IMG/VR virus record: IMGVR_UViG_3300017751_003243
Span: 19,021-83,020 of that record
Length of the DNA: 64,000 bases
Direction: 5' to 3' (one strand)
Source: a virus
Part shown: positions 9,504 through 17,817 of the stretch, piece by piece
How the letters are laid out: each line of letters begins with the position of its first letter
Numbering within the stretch: position 1 is the first letter of the stretch
The notes under the pieces: model-generated
Seen by the model: the letters and a program-made list of their open reading frames with translations, nothing else
The model's database searches: none
Told to the model about the DNA's origin: nothing
Position numbers and translations under genes: made by a program

Positions 9504-10394
9504 ATGGCAATCGGCGATATTATTACAGCGGCAAGGTATAACAACTTGCAATCAAGAGTAGCAACTATTATGGGAACAGGTTCCGGCGATGACGGATACG
9601 GACAGTCGCTGAATTCAAGCCAAGTAGGTGCATCAGATGTAATCAATGCAACTCATATGTCAACACTTTACACAGATATTGCTAATGGTAGAGTACACCA
9701 AACAGGTACAGCACCAAGTCAAATAGCAGTTATCAGTTCAACAGATACTATTTTAGACAGCGACACTATTAATAAGAAGGGTGTTGCACAGTTTGAAAAT
9801 TTAACAACTACCTTAGAGAACGAAAAGTTTCAAATACACGCCTCTCAGGCAACAGCAGAAGCAACAACTTCCGCAACTTATACATCAAACTGGAATGGTA
9901 CATTAATACATTTACTAAACGTAACGTTTAGCACATCTGATCATAGAAGACAGTTTTTTAATGCAGGTGGAGAAATCCGTTTTGCAAGTAACATTACATA
10001 CTTAGGCTCTAGTGCAAAAACTATTGACTGGATGGGTATGCTTGTTAACATGGGAACTATTAAGATGGGGTACACATCAACTAGCTCAACAGGATCAGGA
10101 TCAGGTTCAACAGTAGGATTTCATGATCTTACAACAGCTTTCCAGACATTGTTTACTAAATCAGGTACTGGTTTATATGCGGCCAACAACTATACATTAA
10201 AAGCTAAATTGGTTGGTACTACTCAAGTCCAATTCCAAGCAGAATGGAATGACGCAAACACTGGTAATCCAAACTACGATGAAGATGTACTAGGTACTTT
10301 AAACAGCACAATTACTCAATTACGTCCTACAGGGACATACGTTGAGCTTCCTACACCAACACACAGCACAGACGCTGGTTCAAACTTAACATAG
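9504..10394 (+). CDS. Fibre-like virion structural protein
   Basis: 296 residues, soluble. An N-terminal helical segment (MAIGDIITAARYNNLQSRVATIMG) is followed by Thr/Ser/Gly-rich beta-sequence with a (GS)n-type linker near residue 200. It follows the three fibre genes by 5 bp and is probably co-transcribed from the promoter at 7982. The N-terminus differs from the three paralogues, so it is likely a distinct fibre or fibre-associated component. It ends the virion block; the accessory island begins downstream. Confidence 0.82.
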   Translation: MAIGDIITAARYNNLQSRVATIMGTGSGDDGYGQSLNSSQVGASDVINATHMSTLYTDIANGRVHQTGTAPSQIAVISSTDTILDSDTINKKGVAQFENLTTTLENEKFQIHASQATAEATTSATYTSNWNGTLIHLLNVTFSTSDHRRQFFNAGGEIRFASNITYLGSSAKTIDWMGMLVNMGTIKMGYTSTSSTGSGSGSTVGFHDLTTAFQTLFTKSGTGLYAANNYTLKAKLVGTTQVQFQAEWNDANTGNPNYDEDVLGTLNSTITQLRPTGTYVELPTPTHSTDAGSNLT

Positions 10395-10409
10395 TCCACT
10401 AAAAATTTA

Positions 10410-10430
10410 TCTAAATAGTAGTACAACTAC
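10410..10430 (+). promoter_or_regulatory. Possible late promoter TCTAAATA with adjacent short hairpin
   Basis: TCTAAATA at 10410-10417 differs by one base from TATAAATA. It is followed at once by a 5-bp inverted repeat with a 3-nt loop (GTAGT at 10418-10422, ACTAC at 10426-10430). It is the only plausible promoter in the 47-bp gap that separates the virion block from the accessory operon starting at 10442. The match is weak. Confidence 0.3.
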
Positions 10431-10441
10431 GGATTACTATT

Positions 10442-10801
10442 ATGGATGAAAGATTAAAAAAAGCCTTAGACTTTTCTAATTATATGGTGACTCTTAATAA
10501 CCAAAAAAGAGTGTTAAAAGAGAAGTTTCTTGAAAGCAGAATTTACTATTTTAATGGTGGACAATTTTCTGTTACACAAGAACTATTGACTTTTGTAAAA
10601 ATTCTGTGTGATAACGATGACTCAAACGTTGTTATTGTAGACGATAATGACACTCCAATAAGAATAGAACAGCTTCATGAATTCTACGATAATATTAGTG
10701 ACGTTTATTTTACATCTACTAACGAATACGAAACAGAATACCAAAAGCTAAGAGCTAAACGCAAGGTTTCGGGATTAGTAGATTATGACAAAGAAGACTA
10801 A
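10442..10801 (+). CDS. Conserved phage hypothetical protein
   Basis: 119 residues, charged and mainly helical, with no membrane segment. The N-terminus is helical and lysine-rich (MDERLKKALDFSNYMVTLNN) and a VVIVDDNDTPIRIEQL segment lies near residue 65. It resembles small proteins commonly found beside fibre genes in T4-like marine phages. No function is visible. Its stop overlaps the next gene by 17 bp, so the two are translationally coupled. Confidence 0.78.
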   Translation: MDERLKKALDFSNYMVTLNNQKRVLKEKFLESRIYYFNGGQFSVTQELLTFVKILCDNDDSNVVIVDDNDTPIRIEQLHEFYDNISDVYFTSTNEYETEYQKLRAKRKVSGLVDYDKED

Positions 10802-11645
10802 AGGTGCATTAATCTTTGCACGTAACAATGCACAGATTGATTACATAAAACAAGCTCACTATTCAGCTAAAAGAATAAGAAAATATTTAGATATACCAAC
10901 TAGCATAGTTACGGATAGTGTAGATTACCTAAAGGAAACGTACAAGGACTATGAAGAAGTTTTTGATAAAGTCATTGAAGTGCCTTTCACAAACAATTCG
11001 ACTACTAAAAGATATTTTGATGGGTCGGGAGTAGCAAAGCACTTACAATTTAAGAATGACCTACGCACACAGTCATATGAACTAACACCATATGACGAAA
11101 CAATACTACTAGACAGTGATTATATTATAGCAAATAGCTTATTTAAAAATTGCTTTGAACAAGATCACAATTTTCTAATATTTAAAAATGCAAAAGACCT
11201 AACAGCCTGGAGAGATACTGCTGAGTTTGAAAAGATTAGTGATAGTAGCATAGACTTTTATTGGGCTACTGTTATATTCTTTAGAAAGTCAGAAGAGAAC
11301 AAGGTATTCTTTGAACTAACAAAGCACATACAAGAAAACTGGGACCACTATAACAGCATCTTTCAAGTAAACAGAGGTCTTTTCCGTAACGACCATGTGT
11401 TTAGTGTAGCAATACACATAATGAATGGTTACCAAGAAGGAGACTTTGCACATAAGTTACCAGGTACAAAGTATTACACAGCAGATAGAGATATTTTGTG
11501 GGAACTTGACCAGGATAATTTTTTATTCTTACTAGAAAAAGAGAATCACCTAGGAGAATATACACCATTGCGTATCAAAGGCAGTAACATTCATGTTATG
11601 AACAAGTTTAGCCTTAACAGAATTATAGATAGAGGAGTAGTGTAA
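10785..11645 (+). CDS. GT8-like glycosyltransferase (DSD motif)
   Basis: 286 residues. The pattern matches a GT-A fold. An N-terminal ALIFARNNAQIDYIKQAHYSAKRIRKYL strand-helix is followed by PTSIVTDSV. The metal- and nucleotide-sugar-binding DxD is ETILLDSDYII near residue 107, and an NDHVFSVAIHIM segment lies near 205. It is the diverged paralogue of the protein at 12599-13441 (TIVLDTDMLV). It probably transfers a sugar from a nucleotide donor to a phage or host surface glycan; acceptor unknown. Coupled to the kdsA gene by TAATG. Confidence 0.68.
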   Translation: MTKKTKGALIFARNNAQIDYIKQAHYSAKRIRKYLDIPTSIVTDSVDYLKETYKDYEEVFDKVIEVPFTNNSTTKRYFDGSGVAKHLQFKNDLRTQSYELTPYDETILLDSDYIIANSLFKNCFEQDHNFLIFKNAKDLTAWRDTAEFEKISDSSIDFYWATVIFFRKSEENKVFFELTKHIQENWDHYNSIFQVNRGLFRNDHVFSVAIHIMNGYQEGDFAHKLPGTKYYTADRDILWELDQDNFLFLLEKENHLGEYTPLRIKGSNIHVMNKFSLNRIIDRGVV

Positions 11646-12418
11646 TGAGAATAATTGCAGGTCCTTGTCAACATGAAACACTTACTGACAGTTTGATGAT
11701 TGCAAAAGAATGTAAACGTGTATGTGATAAACACGAGATAGAATATTACTTCAAAGCAAGTTTTGACAAAGCAAATAGGACTTCAGCTGATGGTACAAGG
11801 GGTGTTGGTCTTGCAACTACCATGGAAGACTTTATAGTTCTTAAAAATGACCTTGGTATAAAAACTTTAACTGATGTGCATACCCAAAACGAAGTATTAA
11901 AAATTGCGGCATACTACAACGAAGCTGTAGACGTTTTACAAATACCTGCTTTCTTGTGTAGGCAAACAGATTTAATCAAGGCGGCTTGTAAAACAGGAAA
12001 GATTGTTAACATCAAGAAAGGACAATTCCTAGCACCATGGGATGTCAAGGGCATATTAAGTAAAACAAACGGTGCAAACGAAGTATGGATAACTGAAAGA
12101 GGAACTAGTTTTGGTTATAATACATTAGTGTCTGACTTTACAGGACTACAATATATGTTAGATAATTTTGATGTACCAATAGTATATGATGTTACGCACT
12201 CTGTTCAAAAGCCAGGAGGCAAAGGAGACAGTAGTGGGGGTAACAGAGCATACGTTCCAGGTTTATCAAGAGCCGGAGCGGCATTAGGAATAGATAGTTT
12301 CTTTATGGAGGTTCATAATGATCCAGACAATGCACCTAGTGACGGACCTAACATGGTTAGGATTGAAGACTTTGAAAAAATTATAGGCGACATTGTAAAA
12401 ATAAGAGGAGTACTGTAA
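11645..12418 (+). CDS. kdsA: 3-deoxy-8-phosphooctulonate (KDO-8-P) synthase
   Basis: 257 residues. Condenses phosphoenolpyruvate and arabinose-5-phosphate to KDO-8-phosphate, the first committed step to the KDO of lipopolysaccharide. Family motifs run the full length: AGPC (5-8), KASFDKANRTS (about 37-47), TDVH, QIPAFLCRQTDL, NIKKGQFLAPWD, ERGTSFGYN, VYDVTHSVQ and SDGPNM. It lacks 20 or so N-terminal residues compared with the usual 280-residue enzymes but keeps the catalytic barrel. The AGPC cysteine is present, hinting at a metal-dependent form. Its place between two glycosyltransferases suggests a role in sugar synthesis for a surface glycan. Confidence 0.93.
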   Translation: MRIIAGPCQHETLTDSLMIAKECKRVCDKHEIEYYFKASFDKANRTSADGTRGVGLATTMEDFIVLKNDLGIKTLTDVHTQNEVLKIAAYYNEAVDVLQIPAFLCRQTDLIKAACKTGKIVNIKKGQFLAPWDVKGILSKTNGANEVWITERGTSFGYNTLVSDFTGLQYMLDNFDVPIVYDVTHSVQKPGGKGDSSGGNRAYVPGLSRAGAALGIDSFFMEVHNDPDNAPSDGPNMVRIEDFEKIIGDIVKIRGVL

Positions 12419-12606
12419 TGGAATTCATTTGGCATATACTACTTACTGTATGTTTAGGTAGTGATTGCAAAACACAAGACGTACAGTGGTTCAAAGATGA
12501 AAAAGAATGTAATACAATGCTTATATTATACAAAGAAATACCACAAGATGGTGAATGGGACACAGTAGAATATGTGTGTAAACCAGTAGGGAGCAAAAGT
12601 GCCTAG
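12418..12606 (+). CDS. Small Cys-containing protein, possibly exported (DUF1482-like)
   Basis: 62 residues. A short hydrophobic N-terminus (MEFIWHILLTVCLGSDC) is followed by an acidic body with four cysteines (12, 17, 31 and 53). The pattern LTVCLGxDCxxxxVxxFxxExEC resembles small DUF1482-type phage proteins from memory; function unknown. Start and stop overlap both neighbours (TAATG with kdsA, 8 bp with the next gene), which supports real translation. A disulfide-bonded periplasmic or membrane protein is possible. As a small Cys-containing peptide inside a radical SAM-rich island it could also be a modification substrate, but nothing shows this. Confidence 0.6.
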   Translation: MEFIWHILLTVCLGSDCKTQDVQWFKDEKECNTMLILYKEIPQDGEWDTVEYVCKPVGSKSA

Positions 12607-13441
12607 TAAAGGATTCGTATTAATAGCACAAAACAGCGAATACGATTACGTACAGCAGGCGTGTGTGTTAGCTATGAGTATTAAAGCTACTAATGACGCC
12701 AACATTTGTTTAATAACCAACGATAAAGTGCCATCTAGGTATGAAAAATTGTTTGATGTTATCAAACCCATACCTTGGTTAGATGATGCAAAGGACAATG
12801 CTTGGAAGGTAGACAACCGCTGGAAGTTATACCATGCAAGTCCTTATGATAGAACTATTGTGTTGGATACCGATATGTTAGTATTGCAGAACATAGACAC
12901 ATGGTGGAAGTTTTTAGAAAACTATGAAGTGTTCTATACCTCAAATGTTTATACATATAGAGGTGAAAAGGTAATAGACAACCATTATAGAAAAACATAC
13001 AAAGCAAATAACCTTCCTAATGTATATGCAGGATTCCATTACTTTAAAAAATGTAATTTTGCAAAAGAATTTTATACGTTGCTAGAAATTGTAATGAATA
13101 ACTGGCAGATGTTTTACGGAAAGTATGCAAAGGAACAATATCAAAAGTTTTTAAGTGTGGATACAAGCACAGCTATAGTAACAAAGATACTAGACTGTGA
13201 AGATAAGATTACAAATAAACGTGTTAAGTTTCCTACGTTTACACACATGAAGCCACACATACAAGGTTGGAGAAACGGTAGTGCTACTTGGCGTAGCAGA
13301 GTAGGATCATATCTTACAGATGACCTAACACTAAAGATAGGTAATCATTTACAATCAGGAATCTTTCATTACACAGAAAAAGAGTTCTTAACCGAAGAGA
13401 AAATTAAAAAATATGAAAACTATATTACAAAGAACTATTAA
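12599..13441 (+). CDS. GT8-like glycosyltransferase (DTD motif)
   Basis: 280 residues. Starts with GTG inside the end of the preceding small ORF. GT-A features: GFVLIAQNSEYDYVQQACVLAMSI at the N-terminus, ICLITNDKVPSRYEKLFDVI, and DxD in RTIVLDTDMLVLQNIDTWW near residue 87. Later VYAGFHYFKKCNFAKEFY (about 140) and FTHMKPHIQGW (about 218) resemble acceptor and catalytic loops of GT8 and glycogenin-type enzymes. Paralogue of the protein at 10785-11645. Donor and acceptor are unknown. Confidence 0.72.
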   Translation: MPSKGFVLIAQNSEYDYVQQACVLAMSIKATNDANICLITNDKVPSRYEKLFDVIKPIPWLDDAKDNAWKVDNRWKLYHASPYDRTIVLDTDMLVLQNIDTWWKFLENYEVFYTSNVYTYRGEKVIDNHYRKTYKANNLPNVYAGFHYFKKCNFAKEFYTLLEIVMNNWQMFYGKYAKEQYQKFLSVDTSTAIVTKILDCEDKITNKRVKFPTFTHMKPHIQGWRNGSATWRSRVGSYLTDDLTLKIGNHLQSGIFHYTEKEFLTEEKIKKYENYITKNY

Positions 13442-14354
13442 AGATAAGGAAACAAACTTATACCCTGTGTGGTTAATGCGTCAGGCTGGAAGATATATGC
13501 CTGAGTACATGGCAATCAAAGAAGCTAGTAACGGATTCTTGGATATGGCACTTACACCAAGCAAGGCAACAGAGATAACAATGCAACCCATCAAAGCATT
13601 TGATATGGATGCGGCAATAATTTTTTCTGACATACTTGTTATTCCTTATGCACTCGGACAAGAACTAGATTATAATCCTGCACCAAAGCTAGGACCTTAT
13701 AATGAAGATATGCTAAACACGGATAGGTTTCTTTTTATAGAAAGATGTCAACCTGTGTATGATGCAATCAAACAAACTAGGCAAGAACTAGATAGTAACA
13801 AGAGCTTGATAGGATTTGTTGGAGCACCTTATACACTTTGTAAGTATATGTGTGGTAACAAAGATCAAAAAGTTATAGAAGGATTAGTTCCTTACATAAT
13901 TGAACACCTAGTACACCAAATAGAAGCAGGGTGCGACACAGTACAGATATTTGATAGTTGGGCAGGAGATCTAACAGAACAAGAACTAGATAAACTATGT
14001 TATTCTCCAACAGCAAAGATAGTAGAAGCTATAAGAAAGATATACCCTGAAGTTAGCATAATTGCTTTTCCAAGGCTGATAGGTAAAAATATAAATGACT
14101 TTGCAAAAATAGTAAATCCTGACTGCATCAATTTAAGTGATGACATACCTGTAGAAGAAGTATCTACTAACGTTGTTTTACAAGGAGGCATACCCATTAG
14201 TGAATTACTTGCTGATGCTAATCCTACATCAATGTTAGAAAAAATGAAAGACAAACCTTACATAGTTAATCTAGCACACGGAGTTAACAAAGAAACTCCT
14301 GTAGAAAATGTTAGAAACTTTGTACAAACTGTAAAGGACTTTAGATGCAACTAG
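13413..14354 (+). CDS. hemE: Uroporphyrinogen decarboxylase
   Basis: 313 residues, slightly shorter than the usual 340-350. Removes four carboxylates from uroporphyrinogen III to give coproporphyrinogen III in haem synthesis. Signature VWLMRQAGRYMPEY (about 19-32) carries the substrate-binding arginines R23 and R27. FSDIL carries the conserved catalytic Asp (D73). GFVGAPYTLCKYM (about 130) and the C-terminal NLAHGVNKETPVENV with its conserved His are intact. The start ATG overlaps the preceding glycosyltransferase by 29 bp, and the stop overlaps the next ORF by 10 bp. No other haem gene is adjacent; hemC lies 15 kb away. Confidence 0.95.
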   Translation: MKTILQRTIKDKETNLYPVWLMRQAGRYMPEYMAIKEASNGFLDMALTPSKATEITMQPIKAFDMDAAIIFSDILVIPYALGQELDYNPAPKLGPYNEDMLNTDRFLFIERCQPVYDAIKQTRQELDSNKSLIGFVGAPYTLCKYMCGNKDQKVIEGLVPYIIEHLVHQIEAGCDTVQIFDSWAGDLTEQELDKLCYSPTAKIVEAIRKIYPEVSIIAFPRLIGKNINDFAKIVNPDCINLSDDIPVEEVSTNVVLQGGIPISELLADANPTSMLEKMKDKPYIVNLAHGVNKETPVENVRNFVQTVKDFRCN

Positions 14355-14932
14355 GTATTACAGTAGTCAATGAACGTTATGCAGTATTTGATCCTACAAC
14401 AGGAGAACTACTGTCATTGCCAAACATCAAACCCACTGAAGGAAGTTTTATTCCTGTAGCAGACGAGGAAGTAAAGGGTATAATCGAAGGCAGAGAAAGT
14501 ATGCACTTCTATTATGTACACTATATTAAAAGAGCTAATACATACGAACTAAGGCAACGTAGCAATCATGACATAGACAGTTACTTTGTTGACGACTTAA
14601 TATACGAGCTACCAACAACAGGAAACAATGCGGATATAACAGTTACTAAAAATGTAAAAGATACCTGCTGGAAGATAACAATAGGTGGCGATTTAGAAAT
14701 GAACATTTTAGCACAAAAAATTAGCTTAACAAATGGACATTTATCATTTAGTATAACCAAGAAAGACGATCCAAACATTCTTTATAAAACACTACAATTT
14801 ACGTTTGACAAACTTATAGGTGGAAAATACATTGTTTTACCATTTAGCGAACAATTTGAGTTTGACAACAAGCCGATTTCAGTGTATACTATAAAGAAGT
14901 TCGACAGTTACAAATATGAGGTTATAGAATGA
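14345..14932 (+). CDS. Hypothetical protein
   Basis: 195 residues, soluble and beta-rich, with no signal peptide, membrane segment or recognisable catalytic motif. The N-terminus reads as beta-strands (LGITVVNERYAVFDPTTGELLSL). It overlaps hemE by 10 bp and the following GIY-YIG-like gene by 4 bp (ATGA), so it is part of the same coupled operon. Confidence 0.75.
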   Translation: MQLGITVVNERYAVFDPTTGELLSLPNIKPTEGSFIPVADEEVKGIIEGRESMHFYYVHYIKRANTYELRQRSNHDIDSYFVDDLIYELPTTGNNADITVTKNVKDTCWKITIGGDLEMNILAQKISLTNGHLSFSITKKDDPNILYKTLQFTFDKLIGGKYIVLPFSEQFEFDNKPISVYTIKKFDSYKYEVIE

Positions 14933-15570
14933 AGTCAAAAATATTAGCAGAAAACATTGTAAAAGGTTCTGGTGGGCATGGTCTTAAACAGGATCAGCTT
15001 GTAAAGATATTTGATAAAATAGATAACTTGGAAGACTTTGCATACACTATGAAAAAGGTGTTAGAGCATGGTGGAAAAGAATATCTTACAACACAATCTT
15101 ACAAACTAGGTATGCCAAAGTTTGACAAGTTTACAACATGGCATCATATTGATGAGAAGTATGACGCTAGTTGGGGGTTTGATAAAAAAGATGCCGGCTG
15201 TTATATGTATGGAATGTTTAAGGATTCAGCTCCCGAAGTAGCAGACATTTTACAACCAGGTGTAATATACATTGGCGAAAGCAGAGCAACAACTAGAAAC
15301 TGTATGCTAGGTAGACGCACAGATTTTAAAGGTACAGTACGTAACGATAGGTTATCACCATATGGTTGTGGTACTGCATTTAAGGAAAAGATAGGTAAGG
15401 AATACATTGATAACGTATATCAAGCATACTTGCCAATGCACAACAGTCTTGTAAAAGAAGCTGAAATGCAGATGCTAATTAACTATTATAGATACTATGG
15501 TCGTATTCCTGCTTGTAATCCAGTGAGTGATTTGCGTAGGGTTGAACTAAGGATAAAGAATGAAAATTAA
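14929..15570 (+). CDS. GIY-YIG-like nuclease domain protein (tentative)
   Basis: 213 residues. The segment GVIYIGES (about 111-118), a basic region with several arginines (about 120-141) and EAEMQMLINYYRYYGRIPACN (about 185-206) together resemble a GIY-YIG nuclease core, with the first strand, the Arg helix, the catalytic Glu and the terminal PxCN. The first Tyr is shifted relative to the canonical GIY. An N-terminal extension of 105 residues contains a KGSGGHGLKQDQL segment and has no assignment. It may be a homing-type or restriction-type nuclease or a degenerate relative. Coupled on both sides. Confidence 0.5.
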   Translation: MKSKILAENIVKGSGGHGLKQDQLVKIFDKIDNLEDFAYTMKKVLEHGGKEYLTTQSYKLGMPKFDKFTTWHHIDEKYDASWGFDKKDAGCYMYGMFKDSAPEVADILQPGVIYIGESRATTRNCMLGRRTDFKGTVRNDRLSPYGCGTAFKEKIGKEYIDNVYQAYLPMHNSLVKEAEMQMLINYYRYYGRIPACNPVSDLRRVELRIKNEN

Positions 15571-16441
15571 TATTGCTGAACAAGATATCATATTCTTAAG
15601 TTATGATGAACCTAATGCAGAAAAAAATTATGTTGATCTGTGTAAGAAGGTGCCCTGGGCAAAACGTGTACACGGTGTAGACGGTTCAGATGCGGCACAC
15701 AAAGTCTGTGCAGAGCAATCAGAAACTAAACACTTTGTTACTGTAGACGGCGACACAATAATTGATCAAAAGTTTTTAGACGTAGTACTTGATCTAGACG
15801 AACTAGGTGTAGATGATGACTATCAGTTTAGTTGGTGTGGTAACATTGACATCAACGGATTAAAATACGGCAACGGAAGTCTAAAGATGTGGACTAAAGA
15901 CTTTGTTAGAAATATGAAAACACACGAAAACACAGACGGGTCAGACGATACACAGATAGAGTTTTGTTACTTTGACAACTACTATCAGCTTAATCAAAAC
16001 TATTCAACAAGCATTATTAGTTCAACACCACATCAGGCTTGGAGAGCAGGTTTCAGAGAAGGTGTTAAGATGTCACTAAACAGAGGTGCAAAGGTACAGG
16101 ATCTTGCAAACAATACTTGGTGGCAAAATTATCATAGATTACTTGTTTGGTTAAATGTTGGTGCAGATGTTGACAACGGACTATATGCTATCATGGGTGC
16201 TAGAGATGGTTGCCAAAAGATATTAGCAACCGATTGGGATCATTCTGTAACAAGAGATTTTAAATGGCTTAATGAATATTGGAACGAGATTAAAGACTAT
16301 CCTGTAGAACAAATGATTGCCGAGTATGGCGAAGTATTACAAGAGCAAGGATTACCTATAAGTAAAGTTGCACTAGATGAGGAGCAAAGTAAATTCTTTA
16401 AAACTGTTTATGTAAACAGTGATAGAGTACTAGGTAGGTAA
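15560..16441 (+). CDS. Glycosyltransferase-like protein, DGD family, copy 1
   Basis: 293 residues. Clear paralogue of the 231-residue protein at 24105-24800. Shared blocks are LSYDEPNAEKNYVDL against ISYNEPDADERYKRL, KRVHGV, HFVTVDGDTIID against FWVIDGDADLLP, YGNGSLKMW against YGYGGVKLL, AWRAGFREGVKMS against TWKSAFRECVKLS, and GLYAIMGARDG against GLFCIRGARSG. The V(x)DGD motif fits a GT-A nucleotide-sugar site. Copy 1 has about 60 more residues, mainly at the C-terminus. Adjacent to a radical SAM gene (TAATG overlap), as is copy 2. Confidence 0.6.
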   Translation: MKINIAEQDIIFLSYDEPNAEKNYVDLCKKVPWAKRVHGVDGSDAAHKVCAEQSETKHFVTVDGDTIIDQKFLDVVLDLDELGVDDDYQFSWCGNIDINGLKYGNGSLKMWTKDFVRNMKTHENTDGSDDTQIEFCYFDNYYQLNQNYSTSIISSTPHQAWRAGFREGVKMSLNRGAKVQDLANNTWWQNYHRLLVWLNVGADVDNGLYAIMGARDGCQKILATDWDHSVTRDFKWLNEYWNEIKDYPVEQMIAEYGEVLQEQGLPISKVALDEEQSKFFKTVYVNSDRVLGR

Positions 16442-17817
16442 TGAGCGAACTAGAAAAAATTAAAAAATTAATGCCTGTGATTGAGGAGCAAACATCTCCT
16501 ACATTCTGCTTGGCCAAATGGCATCACACCACAATATATCTAGCAACAGGTGAAACGCATAGTTGTTATCACCCTGCTCCGCACCCTATACCATTAGAAG
16601 AACTAAAAGATAATCCAAGTGCATTACATAACACCATAGAAAAGAAAGACCAACGTAAGAAAATGTTATGTGGCGAAAAGCCAGACGGTTGTAATTACTG
16701 TTGGAAGATTGAAGCTATGGGTAAAGACTATGTAAGTGATAGACATATTAAAACAACAAGCATTTATAATGAAGAAAGATTAGCGGAAATAAAACAAAAA
16801 GGGGCGGATTTTAATGTAAATCCGGAATACATTGAAATAAGTTTTAGTAATGAATGTAATTTTAAATGCGGATATTGTCACCCTAAAGCATCTAGCAGAT
16901 ACTATAATGAAATAAAACAACACGGACCATACAGTATGTCTACTTCACATAGACAAGATATTGATTGGTTTAAGATTTACAAGAAGGAAGAAGAGAATCC
17001 ATACGTAGACGCATGGTGGAGATGGTGGCCTGAAGTAAGTAAGACACTAAACATATTGCGTATAACAGGTGGCGAACCTCTAATGCACAAGAGCTTATGG
17101 GAATTGTTTGATAAGCTAGAAGCAGATCCAAAACCACACATACAAATAGAAGTCAACAGTAACATGGGTGTTAAGCCCAAGCTAGTAGAAAAGTTAACTT
17201 CTACTGTTAAAAGATTAAAAGAAAAGAATTGTATTAAAAGTTTTAAACTGTATACAAGCATTGACACTTGGGGACCTAGGGCCGAATATGCTCGTACAGG
17301 ACTAGATATAAAGTTATGGGAACAGAACTTAGATCACTATCTAAGTAACACAGGATGGCCTGTAACGTTTATGATTACATTTAATATATTTGGTGTAACT
17401 AGTTTTAATTTATTATTAGAAAAAATACTAGAATGGCGACACAAATATAATAGTGATGACAATGCCACACAATGGCAACGTGTTAGATTTGATACTCCTC
17501 ATTTGAAAGAGCCAATCATATATGACATGAACATATTACCCAAGGAAGAATTTATGCCGTATATGGAAAGTCACTTAAAATATATGCACGACTATCAAGA
17601 TGATCAAGACAGAACAAAGTTTAGTTCATTAGAAGTAGAAAAATTTAGACGTGTGGTTGACTATATGCGTACAACAAACATTGAACCTGCTAAATTAGAT
17701 CAAGGACGTAGAGATTTTTATCGTTGGTTTACAGAGTTCGATAAACGTAGAGACTGTAACTTAACTGAAACGTTTCCTGAATTAAAAGGGTTCTATAATG
17801 AATGTTCTAAAACCTAA
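16441..17817 (+). CDS. Radical SAM protein with N-terminal twitch/SPASM-like domain
   Basis: 458 residues, the longest radical SAM protein here. The core CNFKCGYC places the 4Fe-4S cysteines at 139, 143 and 146, followed by LRITGGEPLMHKSLW (about 203) and an EVNSNMG strand. Before the core lies a Cys cluster (FCLAKWHHT, SCYHP, and CNYC in GEKPDGCNYCWKIEAMG), the twitch/SPASM type of auxiliary cluster site, here N-terminal rather than C-terminal. FKLYTSIDTWGPRAEYARTGLD is shared with the proteins at 18718 and 29933. Substrate unknown. It abuts a DGD glycosyltransferase upstream and an SGNH-like gene downstream (20-bp overlap). Confidence 0.85.
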   Translation: MSELEKIKKLMPVIEEQTSPTFCLAKWHHTTIYLATGETHSCYHPAPHPIPLEELKDNPSALHNTIEKKDQRKKMLCGEKPDGCNYCWKIEAMGKDYVSDRHIKTTSIYNEERLAEIKQKGADFNVNPEYIEISFSNECNFKCGYCHPKASSRYYNEIKQHGPYSMSTSHRQDIDWFKIYKKEEENPYVDAWWRWWPEVSKTLNILRITGGEPLMHKSLWELFDKLEADPKPHIQIEVNSNMGVKPKLVEKLTSTVKRLKEKNCIKSFKLYTSIDTWGPRAEYARTGLDIKLWEQNLDHYLSNTGWPVTFMITFNIFGVTSFNLLLEKILEWRHKYNSDDNATQWQRVRFDTPHLKEPIIYDMNILPKEEFMPYMESHLKYMHDYQDDQDRTKFSSLEVEKFRRVVDYMRTTNIEPAKLDQGRRDFYRWFTEFDKRRDCNLTETFPELKGFYNECSKT

